A stretch of DNA of 64,000 bases from Candidatus Intricatilinea gracilis (lineage in GTDB: Bacteria; Pseudomonadota; Gammaproteobacteria; Burkholderiales; Burkholderiaceae_C). Location: positions 310,001 to 374,000 of the forward strand of contig JADJDQ010000021.1 of the NCBI GenBank assembly GCA_016702605.1, given 5' to 3'. Every line of letters begins with the position of its first letter. Positions within the stretch are counted from its first letter, which is position 1. The notes below the pieces were generated by a model that saw only the letters and a program-made list of their open reading frames with translations, had not been told where the DNA came from and ran no database searches. Shown one piece after another: positions 37,988-46,097 of the stretch. The position numbers and the translations under genes are program-made.

Positions 37988-38809
37988 TCAGTAGATCAGC
38001 CGATCCGGCCGGATGTCGCGCAGGATGGTCGTCGCGATCTCCTCGATCGACTTGTGCGTGGACGACAACCAGGCGATGCCGTCACGTTTCATCAGGCGTT
38101 CGGCCTCGTTGACCTCGTAGCGGCAGTTTTCGAGTGAGGCGTATTTGCTGCCAGGGCGGCGTTCGTTGCGGATCTGCGAGAGGCGGTCCGGGTCGATCGT
38201 CAGGCCGAAGCATTTGCGCTTGAAAGGCAGCAGCATCGAGGGCAGGGCGTTGCGGTCGAAGTCCTCCGGAATGAGTGGATAGTTCGCCGCCTTCACGCCG
38301 TGCTGCATCGCGAGATACAGCGAGGTGGGTGTCTTGCCGCTGCGGCTCACACCCACCAGGATCACGTCGGCCTGTTCGAGGTTGCGCGCCGACTGACCGT
38401 CGTCATGGGCCAGCGAGAAGTTGATGGCCTCGATGCGGTCGTGGTATTCCTGGCTCTTGGCCACTTCGGTGAAACGCCCGACGCGGTGGTTGCTCTTGAC
38501 GCCGAACTCGGCTTCGAGCGGCTCGACGAAAGTGTTGAACATGTCGAGCACCAGGGCCTGGGCGCGCTCGCGCACGAACGAACGCACGTGCTCGTTGACC
38601 AGGGTGATGAAGACGATGGGGCGACGGCCTTCGGAGACCGCGCAACCGTTGATCTCGTGCACCACCTGCTGGGCCTTCTCGAGGGTGTCGATGAAGGGTC
38701 GGCGCACGTGCCGCGGCTTGGCGCCGAACTGCGCCAGGATCGAATTGCCGAAGGTTTCGGCGGTGATGCCGGTGCCATCGGAGACAAAGAACACGGTGCG
38801 ATTGGGCAT
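37988..38809 (-). CDS. ppsR: PEP synthase regulatory kinase/pyrophosphorylase
   Basis: PpsR (DUF299, PSRP) both inactivates PEP synthase by ADP-dependent phosphorylation of its active-site Thr and reactivates it by Pi-dependent removal. The 273-residue product shows the N-terminal motif FFVSDGTGITAETFG and the P-loop GVSRSGKTPTSLYLA, with Lys and Thr intact, plus a C-terminal region with SSTHKSIEEIA. It is transcribed away from ppsA, its target, with about 185 bases between the two starts. This arrangement is common in proteobacteria. Confidence 0.95.
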   Translation of the reverse strand: MPNRTVFFVSDGTGITAETFGNSILAQFGAKPRHVRRPFIDTLEKAQQVVHEINGCAVSEGRRPIVFITLVNEHVRSFVRERAQALVLDMFNTFVEPLEAEFGVKSNHRVGRFTEVAKSQEYHDRIEAINFSLAHDDGQSARNLEQADVILVGVSRSGKTPTSLYLAMQHGVKAANYPLIPEDFDRNALPSMLLPFKRKCFGLTIDPDRLSQIRNERRPGSKYASLENCRYEVNEAERLMKRDGIAWLSSTHKSIEEIATTILRDIRPDRLIY

Positions 38810-38856
38810 GGCGAAGCTCCGGCGAAAACTGTGCGGAGCATGATAGGGGCAACCCG

Positions 38857-38862
38857 TAGAAT
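38857..38862 (+). promoter_or_regulatory. Candidate -10 element (TAGAAT) for ppsA
   Basis: TAGAAT in CCCGTAGAATGG lies 133 bases before the ppsA ATG in the ppsR-ppsA divergent region. No convincing -35 hexamer is seen at 16-18 bases. Confidence 0.3.
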
Positions 38863-38994
38863 GGTTTTCATTACGCCAGCAGCCATGATTCGCCCGATGT
38901 CACCTCGCCACGAAACAGACCTACAAGGCCTGGTGACGTCACAGTGCGCGCACGGCCATGCGGCCCAAGGTTTCTTACATCATGGAGCTTTGTC

Positions 38995-41403
38995 ATGTCC
39001 GCGCTTTTTGCTGCGACCGCCCTGGTCGTACCGTTTGAGAATCTGAGGATGGACGACGTCGAGTCGGTAGGCGGTAAAAACGCCTCGCTCGGCGAAATGA
39101 TCAGCCAGCTGGCCGCCTCGGGCGTGCGGGTGCCGACCGGTTTTGCGACCACGGCCCATGCCTTCCGGGTGTTTCTGGACGCAGCCGGCCTCACCGCGAA
39201 GATCAACGCGCGTCTGGATGCACTCGACACCGACGACGTGCGTGAACTCGCCCGTGCGGGTGCCGAAATCCGTGGCTGGGTCGAGGCCGCGCCGTTTCCG
39301 GCCGACTTCGAAGCCGGCATCCGCGCCGAGTTCGCCACACTGACCGAGGGCAACCCCGGCGCGTCGTTCGCCGTGCGTTCATCGGCCACCGCCGAAGACC
39401 TGCCCGACGCCTCGTTCGCCGGACAGCAGGAGAGTTTTCTCAACGTGGTGGGCATCGAGGCGGTGCTGCACAAGATCAAGGAAGTGTTCGCCTCGCTCTA
39501 CAACGACCGCGCGATCAGCTACCGCGTGCACAAGGGTTTCGCCCATGCCGACGTGGCCTTGTCGGCGGGTGTGCAGCGCATGGTGCGCTCGGATCTGGGT
39601 GCTGCCGGCGTGATGTTCACCATCGACACCGAGTCGGGTTTCGAGGACGTGGTCTTCATCACCTCGAGTTACGGCCTGGGTGAAACCGTGGTGCAGGGCG
39701 CCGTCAACCCGGACGAGTTCTATGTGCACAAGCCGGCGCTGAAGGCGGGCAAGTTGCCCATCATCCGGCGCAACCTGGGCTCCAAGCTGATTCGTATGGA
39801 GTTCGCTTCGGCCGAAGAGAAGGCCGCGTCGGGCAAGCTGGTCAAGACCACCGACACGCCGCCCGAGCTGCGCAACCGTTACTCGCTGAGCGACGCGGAC
39901 GTGATCGAGCTGGCGCGTTTCGCCCTCATCATCGAAAGCCACTACGGCCGCCCGATGGACATCGAATGGGGCAAGGACGGAGGCGACAACCAGCTCTACA
40001 TCCTGCAGGCCCGGCCCGAGACGGTGAAAAGCCAGGCGGCCAATCAGGTGGAACATCGCTACAAGTTGAAGGGCCAGGGCGCCGTGCTGGCCGAAGGCCG
40101 TGCCATCGGCCAGAAGATCGGTACCGGCCCGGTGCGCCTGGTGCACAGCATCACCGAGATGGACCGTGTGCAACCCGGCGACGTGCTGGTCACCGACATG
40201 ACCGACCCGAACTGGGAGCCGGTGATGAAACGCGCCAGCGCCATCGTCACCAACCGCGGCGGGCGCACCTGCCACGCGGCCATCATCGCGCGTGAACTCG
40301 GCATCCCGGCCGTGGTGGGTTGTGGTGATGCCACCGAGGTGCTGAGTGACGGCCAACTCGTCACCGTGGCCTGCTCGGAAGGCGACACCGGCTACATCTA
40401 CGACGGTCTGCTCGAGACCGAGGTGAGTGAGGTCGAACGCGGCGAGCTGCCGTATTCGCCGGTCAAGATCATGATGAACGTCGGCAATCCGCAGCTGGCA
40501 TTCAATTTTGCGCAGATGCCCAATTCGGGCGTTGGCCTGGCCCGGCTCGAGTTCATCATCAACAACAACATCGGGGTGCACCCGAAGGCCATCCTCGACT
40601 ATCCGAACATCGACCAGGACCTCAAGAAGGCGGTCGAATCGGTGGCGCGAGGCCATGCCAGCCCGCGTGCCTTCTACATCGACAAGCTGGTCGAAGGCAT
40701 CGCCACCATCGGCGCGGCCTTCTGGCCCAAGCCGGTGATCGTTCGGCTGTCGGACTTCAAGAGCAACGAATACAAGAAGCTCATCGGTGGCTCACGGTAT
40801 GAGCCCGACGAAGAGAACCCCATGCTGGGTTTCCGCGGCGCGGCGCGCTACGTGAGCGACGAGTTCGGCGAGGCCTTCGCGATGGAATGTGCCGCGCTCA
40901 AGCGTGTGCGCAACGAGATGGGCCTGACCAACGTCGAGATCATGGTGCCCTTCGTGCGCACGCTCAAACAGGGCGAGAAGGTCGTCAAGATGCTGGCCGA
41001 CCGTGGCCTCAAACGTGCGGCCGATGGCGGCACCGACGGGCTGCGCGTGATCATGATGTGCGAAATCCCGAGCAATGCCATCCTGGCCGACCAGTTCCTG
41101 GCCTACTTCGACGGCATGTCGATCGGCTCGAACGATCTCACCCAACTCACCCTAGGCCTGGACCGCGACTCGGGCCTCGAAGTGCTGGCCGCCGATTTCG
41201 ACGAGCGCGACCCGGCGGTAAAGGCCTTGATCAGCCGCGCCATCGCCGCATGCCGTGCCCACGGCAAATACATCGGCATCTGCGGCCAGGGCCCCAGCGA
41301 TCATCCCGATTTCGCGCAATGGCTGGCTCAGGAGGGCATCGTGTCGATCTCGCTCAACCCGGACTCGGTGATCGATACCTGGAAGCTGCTGGCGCAGCGG
41401 TGA
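38995..41403 (+). CDS. ppsA: Phosphoenolpyruvate synthase
   Basis: PpsA makes PEP from pyruvate and ATP (releasing AMP and Pi) for gluconeogenesis. The 802-residue product has the N-terminal ATP-grasp part (VGGKNASLGEM, FAVRSSATAEDLPDASFAG). The swivelling domain has the phosphorylated His427 in TNRGGRTCHAAIIARELG; the neighbouring Thr426 is the expected PpsR target. The C-terminal PEP/pyruvate TIM barrel includes GIGSNDLTQL-like SIGSNDLTQLTLGLDRD and GICGQGPSDHP. The start is ATG 38995. Regulation by the divergent ppsR gene is expected. Confidence 0.97.
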   Translation: MSALFAATALVVPFENLRMDDVESVGGKNASLGEMISQLAASGVRVPTGFATTAHAFRVFLDAAGLTAKINARLDALDTDDVRELARAGAEIRGWVEAAPFPADFEAGIRAEFATLTEGNPGASFAVRSSATAEDLPDASFAGQQESFLNVVGIEAVLHKIKEVFASLYNDRAISYRVHKGFAHADVALSAGVQRMVRSDLGAAGVMFTIDTESGFEDVVFITSSYGLGETVVQGAVNPDEFYVHKPALKAGKLPIIRRNLGSKLIRMEFASAEEKAASGKLVKTTDTPPELRNRYSLSDADVIELARFALIIESHYGRPMDIEWGKDGGDNQLYILQARPETVKSQAANQVEHRYKLKGQGAVLAEGRAIGQKIGTGPVRLVHSITEMDRVQPGDVLVTDMTDPNWEPVMKRASAIVTNRGGRTCHAAIIARELGIPAVVGCGDATEVLSDGQLVTVACSEGDTGYIYDGLLETEVSEVERGELPYSPVKIMMNVGNPQLAFNFAQMPNSGVGLARLEFIINNNIGVHPKAILDYPNIDQDLKKAVESVARGHASPRAFYIDKLVEGIATIGAAFWPKPVIVRLSDFKSNEYKKLIGGSRYEPDEENPMLGFRGAARYVSDEFGEAFAMECAALKRVRNEMGLTNVEIMVPFVRTLKQGEKVVKMLADRGLKRAADGGTDGLRVIMMCEIPSNAILADQFLAYFDGMSIGSNDLTQLTLGLDRDSGLEVLAADFDERDPAVKALISRAIAACRAHGKYIGICGQGPSDHPDFAQWLAQEGIVSISLNPDSVIDTWKLLAQR

Positions 41404-41580
41404 TCATGCCCGGCCTCGGCGAGCGCTCGGGTGGTGGTTGTCGCCGTGCCCTGGCGCTGCCGGGCCGCAGGGTGCCGTGCTGGATTTGTTCAGAAGTTTC
41501 CAGGCTCACCCTAATGGCGCGATGGGCGCGTGCTGCCCAGAATCGCCTGGCTGGCAATCTCCAGCGGCCGGGGAGTGGGC

Positions 41581-42024
41581 ATGGTCACAGCGCGAGAGTT
41601 GTTGAACGGGTTTGGTGTCAACCGGTCCGGCGGCGTGCCGGCCCGGTTGCCGATGGCGGGCAAGCTGCTTGCCTCGAGTGCTGAGGTGGACCGACATCAG
41701 GCGCGGCTGAGTTATTGGCGCAACATCAGGCGTGTCAGTGTCATTCTCCTGGCGGCCTGGCTGGTTGTGACATTGGCGCTGCCCTGGTTTGCGACTGAGC
41801 TGAATTTCTATCACATCGGTCGGTTCCCGCTTGGTTTCTGGCTGAGTTCACAAGGTGCGGTTGGCATCTATGTGGTGCTGATCGTCGTGTATATCTGGGC
41901 CGTCGAAATGATCGAGGACGCATGGCACGACGCCAATGACGCAGCGGCAGACGCCGCGGCCTCGGCAGACGGCCAAAGCGGTTCCTCGTCCGCCGCTGCT
42001 GGACGTCGGCGCAGAACCGACTGA
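41581..42024 (+). CDS. DUF4212 small subunit of sodium/solute symporter
   Basis: The core (about residues 38-115) has the DUF4212 pattern: an RHQARLSYWRNIRR-like basic start, a first membrane helix (VSVILLAAWLVVTLALPW), a loop with FYHIGRFPLGFWLSSQG, and a second helix (VGIYVVLIVVYIWAVE). This small subunit accompanies VC_2705-type symporters, and one follows 27 bases downstream. The tail is an Ala/Ser/Arg low-complexity stretch. ATG 41581 has GGGGAG five bases upstream; GTG 41530 and ATG 41653 are alternatives. A weak promoter-like pair TTGTTC/CCTAAT (41486-41515) lies before it. The transported substrate is unknown; acetate and related acids are known for distant SSS members. Confidence 0.85.
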   Translation: MVTARELLNGFGVNRSGGVPARLPMAGKLLASSAEVDRHQARLSYWRNIRRVSVILLAAWLVVTLALPWFATELNFYHIGRFPLGFWLSSQGAVGIYVVLIVVYIWAVEMIEDAWHDANDAAADAAASADGQSGSSSAAAGRRRRTD

Positions 42025-42051
42025 GCGATCCGGCCAGACCAGGCGCTGTCG

Positions 42052-44184
42052 ATGCCCCGTCAATTCCAGGTGCTCCCGGCGTCGCCACGCCACACTGAGG
42101 TCACGACACGTACGTTCAATCGTGTACTGCACAAGCGTTATGCCGTCTACATCCTGGCGGTGGTGGCCTTCATCGGCTTGCTGACGCTGCTCGAACAAAG
42201 AGGCTGGCCACGCAGCTGGATCGGCGGCATCTTCTTGATCGCCACGGTGCTGGTGTATGCGGCCATCGGCCTGATGACACGCACGACCGACCCGTCGGAG
42301 TACTACGTCGCCGGGCGCCGCGTGCCGGCCATGTACAACGGCATGGCCACGGCGGCCGACTGGATGTCGGCGGCGTCGTTCATCGGTACCGCTGGCGTGT
42401 TGTACCTGCAGGGGTATGCCGGTCTGGCCTACATCCTGGGCTGGACGGGGGGCTACTGCCTGGTGGCCTTCCTGCTCGTGCCCTACCTGCGTCGGCTCGG
42501 GCATTTCACGCTGCCCGACTTTCTGGGCGAACGTTACGGCGGCCTGTTGCCACGCCTGATCGGTGTGTTCGCGGCCGTGGTGGTGTCGTTTGTGTACGTG
42601 GTGGTGCAGATCTACGGCGTGGGGCTGATCACCTCACACCTCACCGGCTTCAGTTTCGAGATCGGCATCTTCGTTGGCCTGGGTGGTGTTCTGGTGTGTT
42701 CGTTTCTGGGTGGCATGCGAGCCGTGACCTGGACGCAGGTTGCGCAATACATCGTGCTCATCATTGCCTACCTGACGCCAGTGGTCTGGCTCTCGGTCAA
42801 CCAGACCGGCAGCCCGTTTGCCTTGCTCACCTACGGCCAGCAGCTCGAGCAGGTCACCACACGCGAGCAGCAGCTTCGTGTCGACCCGGTCGAACAGGCG
42901 GTGGCTCACCAGCTCGCGGTGCGGGCGGCCGACGCCAAACGCAAACTCGCCGATGTGTCGCAAGCGATGGTCGACGACACCGAAACCATGCGTGCCCAGC
43001 TGCGTGCCCTGCGCGCGGCCGAGGCATCACCCGGCCTGGTGCAGCAGGCCGAGCGACGACTGGCCACACGCCCGCAGACCGAGGCCGATGCACGAGCTGC
43101 CTACACCCGCGAGAACCAGCGCGCCGAGTTGCTCGCCAAACCCCTGGCCGGACTGCCGCCTCAGGTGCAACCCTTCGTGCCTGGCCGCGCCGATGGCACA
43201 CCTGCCGAGCAGCAGGCCTATGAGCTGGCACGGCGCAACTTTCTCGCGCTGGCCTTGTGTCTCATGCTGGGCACCGCAGCCATGCCGCATGTGCTGACCC
43301 GCTTCAATACCACCCCCTCGGTGCGTGAGGCGCGACGCTCGGTGGCCTGGTCGTTGGCGTTCATCTCGCTGCTCTACCTGGCCGCACCGGCGCTGGCGGT
43401 GATGGTGAAGTGGGAAGTGCTCAACCACCTGATCGGCACACCTTTCGACCAGTTGCCCAGCTGGATCAAACGCTGGTCCAAGCTCGACCCCGGGCTGGTG
43501 TCGGTGTTCGACTTCAACGGCGACGGCATCCTGCAACTGGCCGAGCTGCACCTGGGCGGCGACGTCATCGTGCTGGCCGCTCCCGAGATCGGCGGCTTGC
43601 CGGTGGTGGTGACATCACTGGTGGCCGCAGGTGGCTTGGCTGCTGCCCTGTCGACAGCCGACGGTCTGCTGCTGACCATCTCCAACGCGCTGGCTCACGA
43701 TCTGTATTACCGCGTCATCAACCCGACCGCACCGGCCATGCGGCGGGTGATGTTGTCCAAGTTCCTGGTGCTGGTGGTCGCGCTGGCGGCGGCCTTTGTC
43801 GCGCAGCTGCGCCTCACCGATATCCTGCAATTCGTGTCGGCGGCGTTTTCGATGGCGGCCTCGGTGCTGTTTCCGGCGCTGGTGCTGGGCATCTTCTGGC
43901 GCCGGGCCACACGTTGGGGCGCCACCACCGGCATGCTGGTCGGCATGGGTGTGTGTGTCTACTACATGGTGACGACCCACCCGGCGCTGCGCGGCTGGTT
44001 CGGTGTGACCCGTCCGCTGGCCGACTGCCTGTGGTGGGGCATCGAACCCATGGCTGCCGCCGTGTTTGCCGTGCCCGCCGGCTGTGTGGCGCTGGTGCTG
44101 GCCAGCCTGGCCGGGCCGGCCAGCACGCCGGCAGAACAGGCGGTGGTCGACCGCCTGAGGTTCCCCTCGCCCGACGAAGCCTGA
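42052..44184 (+). CDS. Sodium:solute symporter, VC_2705 subfamily
   Basis: This 710-residue SSS-family transporter has about 13 membrane helices. The family core is seen in YYVAGRRVPAMYNGMATAAD, DWMSAASFIG, GHFTLPDFLGERYG and VAAGGLAAALSTADGLLLTI (the last holding the Na+-site Ser/Thr). A hydrophilic, helix-rich insertion spans about residues 252-392. A perfect EF-hand-like loop, DFNGDGILQLAE, lies at 487-498, within a loop between helices. Homologues of this subfamily are longer than typical SSS proteins and come with a DUF4212 partner, as here. The substrate is not deducible; closeness to ppsA hints at a gluconeogenic acid, which is only inference. Confidence 0.9.
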   Translation: MPRQFQVLPASPRHTEVTTRTFNRVLHKRYAVYILAVVAFIGLLTLLEQRGWPRSWIGGIFLIATVLVYAAIGLMTRTTDPSEYYVAGRRVPAMYNGMATAADWMSAASFIGTAGVLYLQGYAGLAYILGWTGGYCLVAFLLVPYLRRLGHFTLPDFLGERYGGLLPRLIGVFAAVVVSFVYVVVQIYGVGLITSHLTGFSFEIGIFVGLGGVLVCSFLGGMRAVTWTQVAQYIVLIIAYLTPVVWLSVNQTGSPFALLTYGQQLEQVTTREQQLRVDPVEQAVAHQLAVRAADAKRKLADVSQAMVDDTETMRAQLRALRAAEASPGLVQQAERRLATRPQTEADARAAYTRENQRAELLAKPLAGLPPQVQPFVPGRADGTPAEQQAYELARRNFLALALCLMLGTAAMPHVLTRFNTTPSVREARRSVAWSLAFISLLYLAAPALAVMVKWEVLNHLIGTPFDQLPSWIKRWSKLDPGLVSVFDFNGDGILQLAELHLGGDVIVLAAPEIGGLPVVVTSLVAAGGLAAALSTADGLLLTISNALAHDLYYRVINPTAPAMRRVMLSKFLVLVVALAAAFVAQLRLTDILQFVSAAFSMAASVLFPALVLGIFWRRATRWGATTGMLVGMGVCVYYMVTTHPALRGWFGVTRPLADCLWWGIEPMAAAVFAVPAGCVALVLASLAGPASTPAEQAVVDRLRFPSPDEA

Positions 44185-44212
44185 CCACTCGGGCTGTGCC
44201 GCGTGGCGCCGC

Positions 44213-44266
44213 CGTGCTGCCGCCAAGGAGCGGCAGCACGAGCACGATGACGTGATCTCCCGTCAT
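44213..44266 (+). terminator. Two tandem hairpins after the symporter gene
   Basis: The first hairpin has a perfect 11-base-pair stem, CGTGCTGCCGC (44213-44223) with GCGGCAGCACG (44230-44240) and loop CAAGGA. The second pairs ATGACG (44247-44252) with CGTCAT (44261-44266). There is no T tract, so they may end or stabilise the upstream transcript rather than act as a standard intrinsic terminator. Confidence 0.55.
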
Positions 44267-44302
44267 GCCGCCATGGCCTGGCTCGACTGGGTCGTTGCCG
44301 GC

Positions 44303-44308
44303 TATACT
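44303..44308 (+). promoter_or_regulatory. Candidate -10 element of the rpsF operon
   Basis: TATACT lies in CCGGCTATACTCGCGGG, 82 bases before the rpsF ATG. The context closely resembles that of the carA element (CCGGCTATAATCTCGCGG). The -35 box is weak. Confidence 0.5.
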
Positions 44309-44329
44309 CGCGGGCTTTCCCCCACCTTG

Positions 44330-44358
44330 CCGCACTGCTGACCGACGCATCGGTGCGG
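44330..44358 (+). promoter_or_regulatory. Possible S6:S18-binding leader hairpin
   Basis: In the rpsF leader, CCGCA (44330-44334) pairs with TGCGG (44354-44358). An inner stem CCGA/TCGG (44342-44345, 44350-44353) closes a CGCA loop, with a seven-base asymmetric bulge between. A bulged hairpin carrying CCG at the bulge is the known form of the S6:S18 autoregulatory motif, but I cannot check it against a covariance model. Confidence 0.4.
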
Positions 44359-44389
44359 CTTCCATTCTCGGAATCCACAAGGAGTATTC

Positions 44390-44755
44390 ATGCGTCATTA
44401 CGAAATCGTGCTGCTGGTCCATCCCGACCAGAGCGAACAGGTTCCGGCCATGCTGGAACGTTACAAGGGCCTGGTCACGGCCGCCGGTGGCAAGATCCAC
44501 CGCGTCGAAGACTGGGGTCGCCTGCAGATGGCCTACGCCATCAACAAGCTGGCCAAGGCGCACTACCTGTGCGTGAACATCGAGTGCGACAACCCCACGT
44601 TGATCGAACTCGAAACGGGCTTCCGCTTCAACGACGCCGTGCTGCGTCACCTGACCGTCAAGCGCGACAAGGCCGACACCGGCCCGTCGCCCATGATGCG
44701 TCGCGTCGAGAAGGAAGAAGCCCGCAAGTCGCAACAGGAGCCGGCCAACGCCTGA
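44390..44755 (+). CDS. rpsF: 30S ribosomal protein S6
   Basis: S6 forms a dimer with S18 on the platform of the 30S subunit. The 121-residue product starts MRHYEIVLLVHPDQSEQVP and holds the typical EDWGRLQMAYAINKLAKAHY segment. The tail (KEEARKSQQEPANA) is charged and flexible. AAGGAG lies five bases before the ATG. It heads the rpsF-priB-rpsR-rplI operon. Confidence 0.98.
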   Translation: MRHYEIVLLVHPDQSEQVPAMLERYKGLVTAAGGKIHRVEDWGRLQMAYAINKLAKAHYLCVNIECDNPTLIELETGFRFNDAVLRHLTVKRDKADTGPSPMMRRVEKEEARKSQQEPANA

Positions 44756-44810
44756 TGAGCCTCGCACGTGACACGCCTGCCGGCGAGCGGCGAGACGGAG
44801 CACCCCAGCG

Positions 44811-45122
44811 GTGAACCAACTCGTGCTCAGCGCCAGGATCGTGCAACGTGATGCTCTGCGCTACACACCCGCGGGCTTGCCGGTCGTCGACCTGCGTCTG
44901 GCCCACGAGTCCGAGCGCTTTCAGGAAGGACAGACGCGAAAACTCTCTCTCGAAGTCACGGCCTGCGCCCTGGGCGAACTGGCCCGGGACCTGGTGAATA
45001 CCGCGCTCGGTACTGCGGGCAATTTCACGGGTTTCTTGGTCAAGCACCGCAACGGCCGCGGCGTGATGTTGCAGATCGAGAGTTTCAGCGCCTTGCCGCC
45101 CGACCCCACACCACCCAATTAG
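44811..45122 (+). CDS. priB: Primosomal replication protein PriB
   Basis: PriB is a single-stranded-DNA-binding OB-fold protein that helps PriA restart stalled forks, evolved from SSB. The 103-residue product has the SSB-like pattern NQLVLSARIVQRDALRYTPAG and FTGFLVKHRNGRGVMLQIESF, but no SSB C-terminal acidic tip. The GTG start at 44811 is assumed. Location between rpsF and rpsR is diagnostic for beta- and gamma-proteobacterial priB. Confidence 0.94.
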   Translation: MNQLVLSARIVQRDALRYTPAGLPVVDLRLAHESERFQEGQTRKLSLEVTACALGELARDLVNTALGTAGNFTGFLVKHRNGRGVMLQIESFSALPPDPTPPN

Positions 45123-45134
45123 GACGAATACATC

Positions 45135-45419
45135 ATGGCACCCCCCCGTTCCAGGTTTTCCAAGGACCGCAAGACCAAGCGCAACCAGCAGTCGCTGCTG
45201 TTCAAGCGCAAGCGCTTCTGCCGCTTCACAGTCGCCGGCGTCAAACAGATCGACTACAAAGATCTGGACGTGCTGCGTGACTTCGTCGGCGAAAACGGCA
45301 AGATCACTCCGGCGCGCCTGACCGGCACCCGTGCCATCTTCCAGCGCCAACTCACGACCGCCATCAAGCGTGCGCGTTTCCTGGCCATGCTGCCCTACAG
45401 CGACCAGCACAAGGTCTGA
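45135..45419 (+). CDS. rpsR: 30S ribosomal protein S18
   Basis: S18 is the 30S platform partner of S6. The 94-residue product has the conserved core IDYKDLDVLRDFVGENGKIT, then RLTGTRAIFQRQLTTAIKRA and RARFLAMLPYSDQHKV at the end. About 20 extra basic N-terminal residues (PPRSRFSKDRKTKRNQQ) are seen compared with the shortest homologues. It begins 12 bases after priB. Confidence 0.97.
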   Translation: MAPPRSRFSKDRKTKRNQQSLLFKRKRFCRFTVAGVKQIDYKDLDVLRDFVGENGKITPARLTGTRAIFQRQLTTAIKRARFLAMLPYSDQHKV

Positions 45420-45429
45420 GGAGCCCGAC

Positions 45430-45882
45430 ATGCAAATCATCCTGCTCGAAAAGATCGCGAACCTGGGCAACCTGGGCGAAGTCGTCAAGGTGCGTGACGG
45501 TTATGCGCGCAACTTCCTGATCCCCAAGGGTGCCGCTCGCCGTGCCACCGACAAGGCGATCAAGGAATTCGAAGCCAAGCGTGCTGAGCTTGAAAAGATC
45601 CAGGCTGGCAAGCTCGGCGCTGCCCAGTCCCTGGGCGAGAAGCTCGCCGGCAAGGTCGTCAAGATCGCGCAGAAGGCTGGCGTCGACGGCCGTCTGTTCG
45701 GCTCGGTGACCAATGCCGACGTGGCCGAAGCCATCAAGGCCATGGGTCATGACGTCATCAAGGCCCAGGTGCGTATGCCTGCCGGCCCGATCAAACATGT
45801 GGGTGAACAGGACGTCTCGATCGCTCTGCATACCGACGTGGTGATCGAAGTGCGTGTGGCGGTTGTCGCCGCCGTCGACTGA
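45430..45882 (+). CDS. rplI: 50S ribosomal protein L9
   Basis: L9 binds 23S rRNA near the L1 stalk with its N-domain and projects a long helix carrying the C-domain. The 150-residue product has the signature LEKIANLGNLGEVVKVRDGY, ARNFLIPKGAA, the connecting helix, and the C-domain GVDGRLFGSVTNADVAEAI. The start is ATG 45430, ten bases after the rpsR stop; an in-frame open stretch upstream overlaps rpsR. It ends the S6 operon and is followed by two hairpins. Confidence 0.98.
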   Translation: MQIILLEKIANLGNLGEVVKVRDGYARNFLIPKGAARRATDKAIKEFEAKRAELEKIQAGKLGAAQSLGEKLAGKVVKIAQKAGVDGRLFGSVTNADVAEAIKAMGHDVIKAQVRMPAGPIKHVGEQDVSIALHTDVVIEVRVAVVAAVD

Positions 45883-45900
45883 TCGACCACAACTGACCTT

Positions 45901-45961
45901 GCACCCCGCTCGGGGTGCACTGCAGCAGACCAAAGCCGGCGCGAGCCGGCTTTGTCGTTTT
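45901..45961 (+). terminator. Two tandem hairpins ending the rpsF-rplI operon
   Basis: GCACCCC (45901-45907) pairs with GGGGTGC (45912-45918) around GCTC. A second stem AAAGCCGGC (45932-45940)/GCCGGCTTT (45945-45953), loop GCGA, leads into GTCGTTTT. The second hairpin with its short T stretch is the better terminator candidate. Confidence 0.75.
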
Positions 45962-46097
45962 GGGTCGCACCTCGGGCGCCGATCTGAGTGTCGACCTCGA
46001 CGAGAGTGGCACCTGCAGTCACTGTCCCCATGTCGTCCCCTGGATATCCACAGCGCTGTGCACAAGCGATTCGGGCTTGGCCGCCTATGATTTCCCC

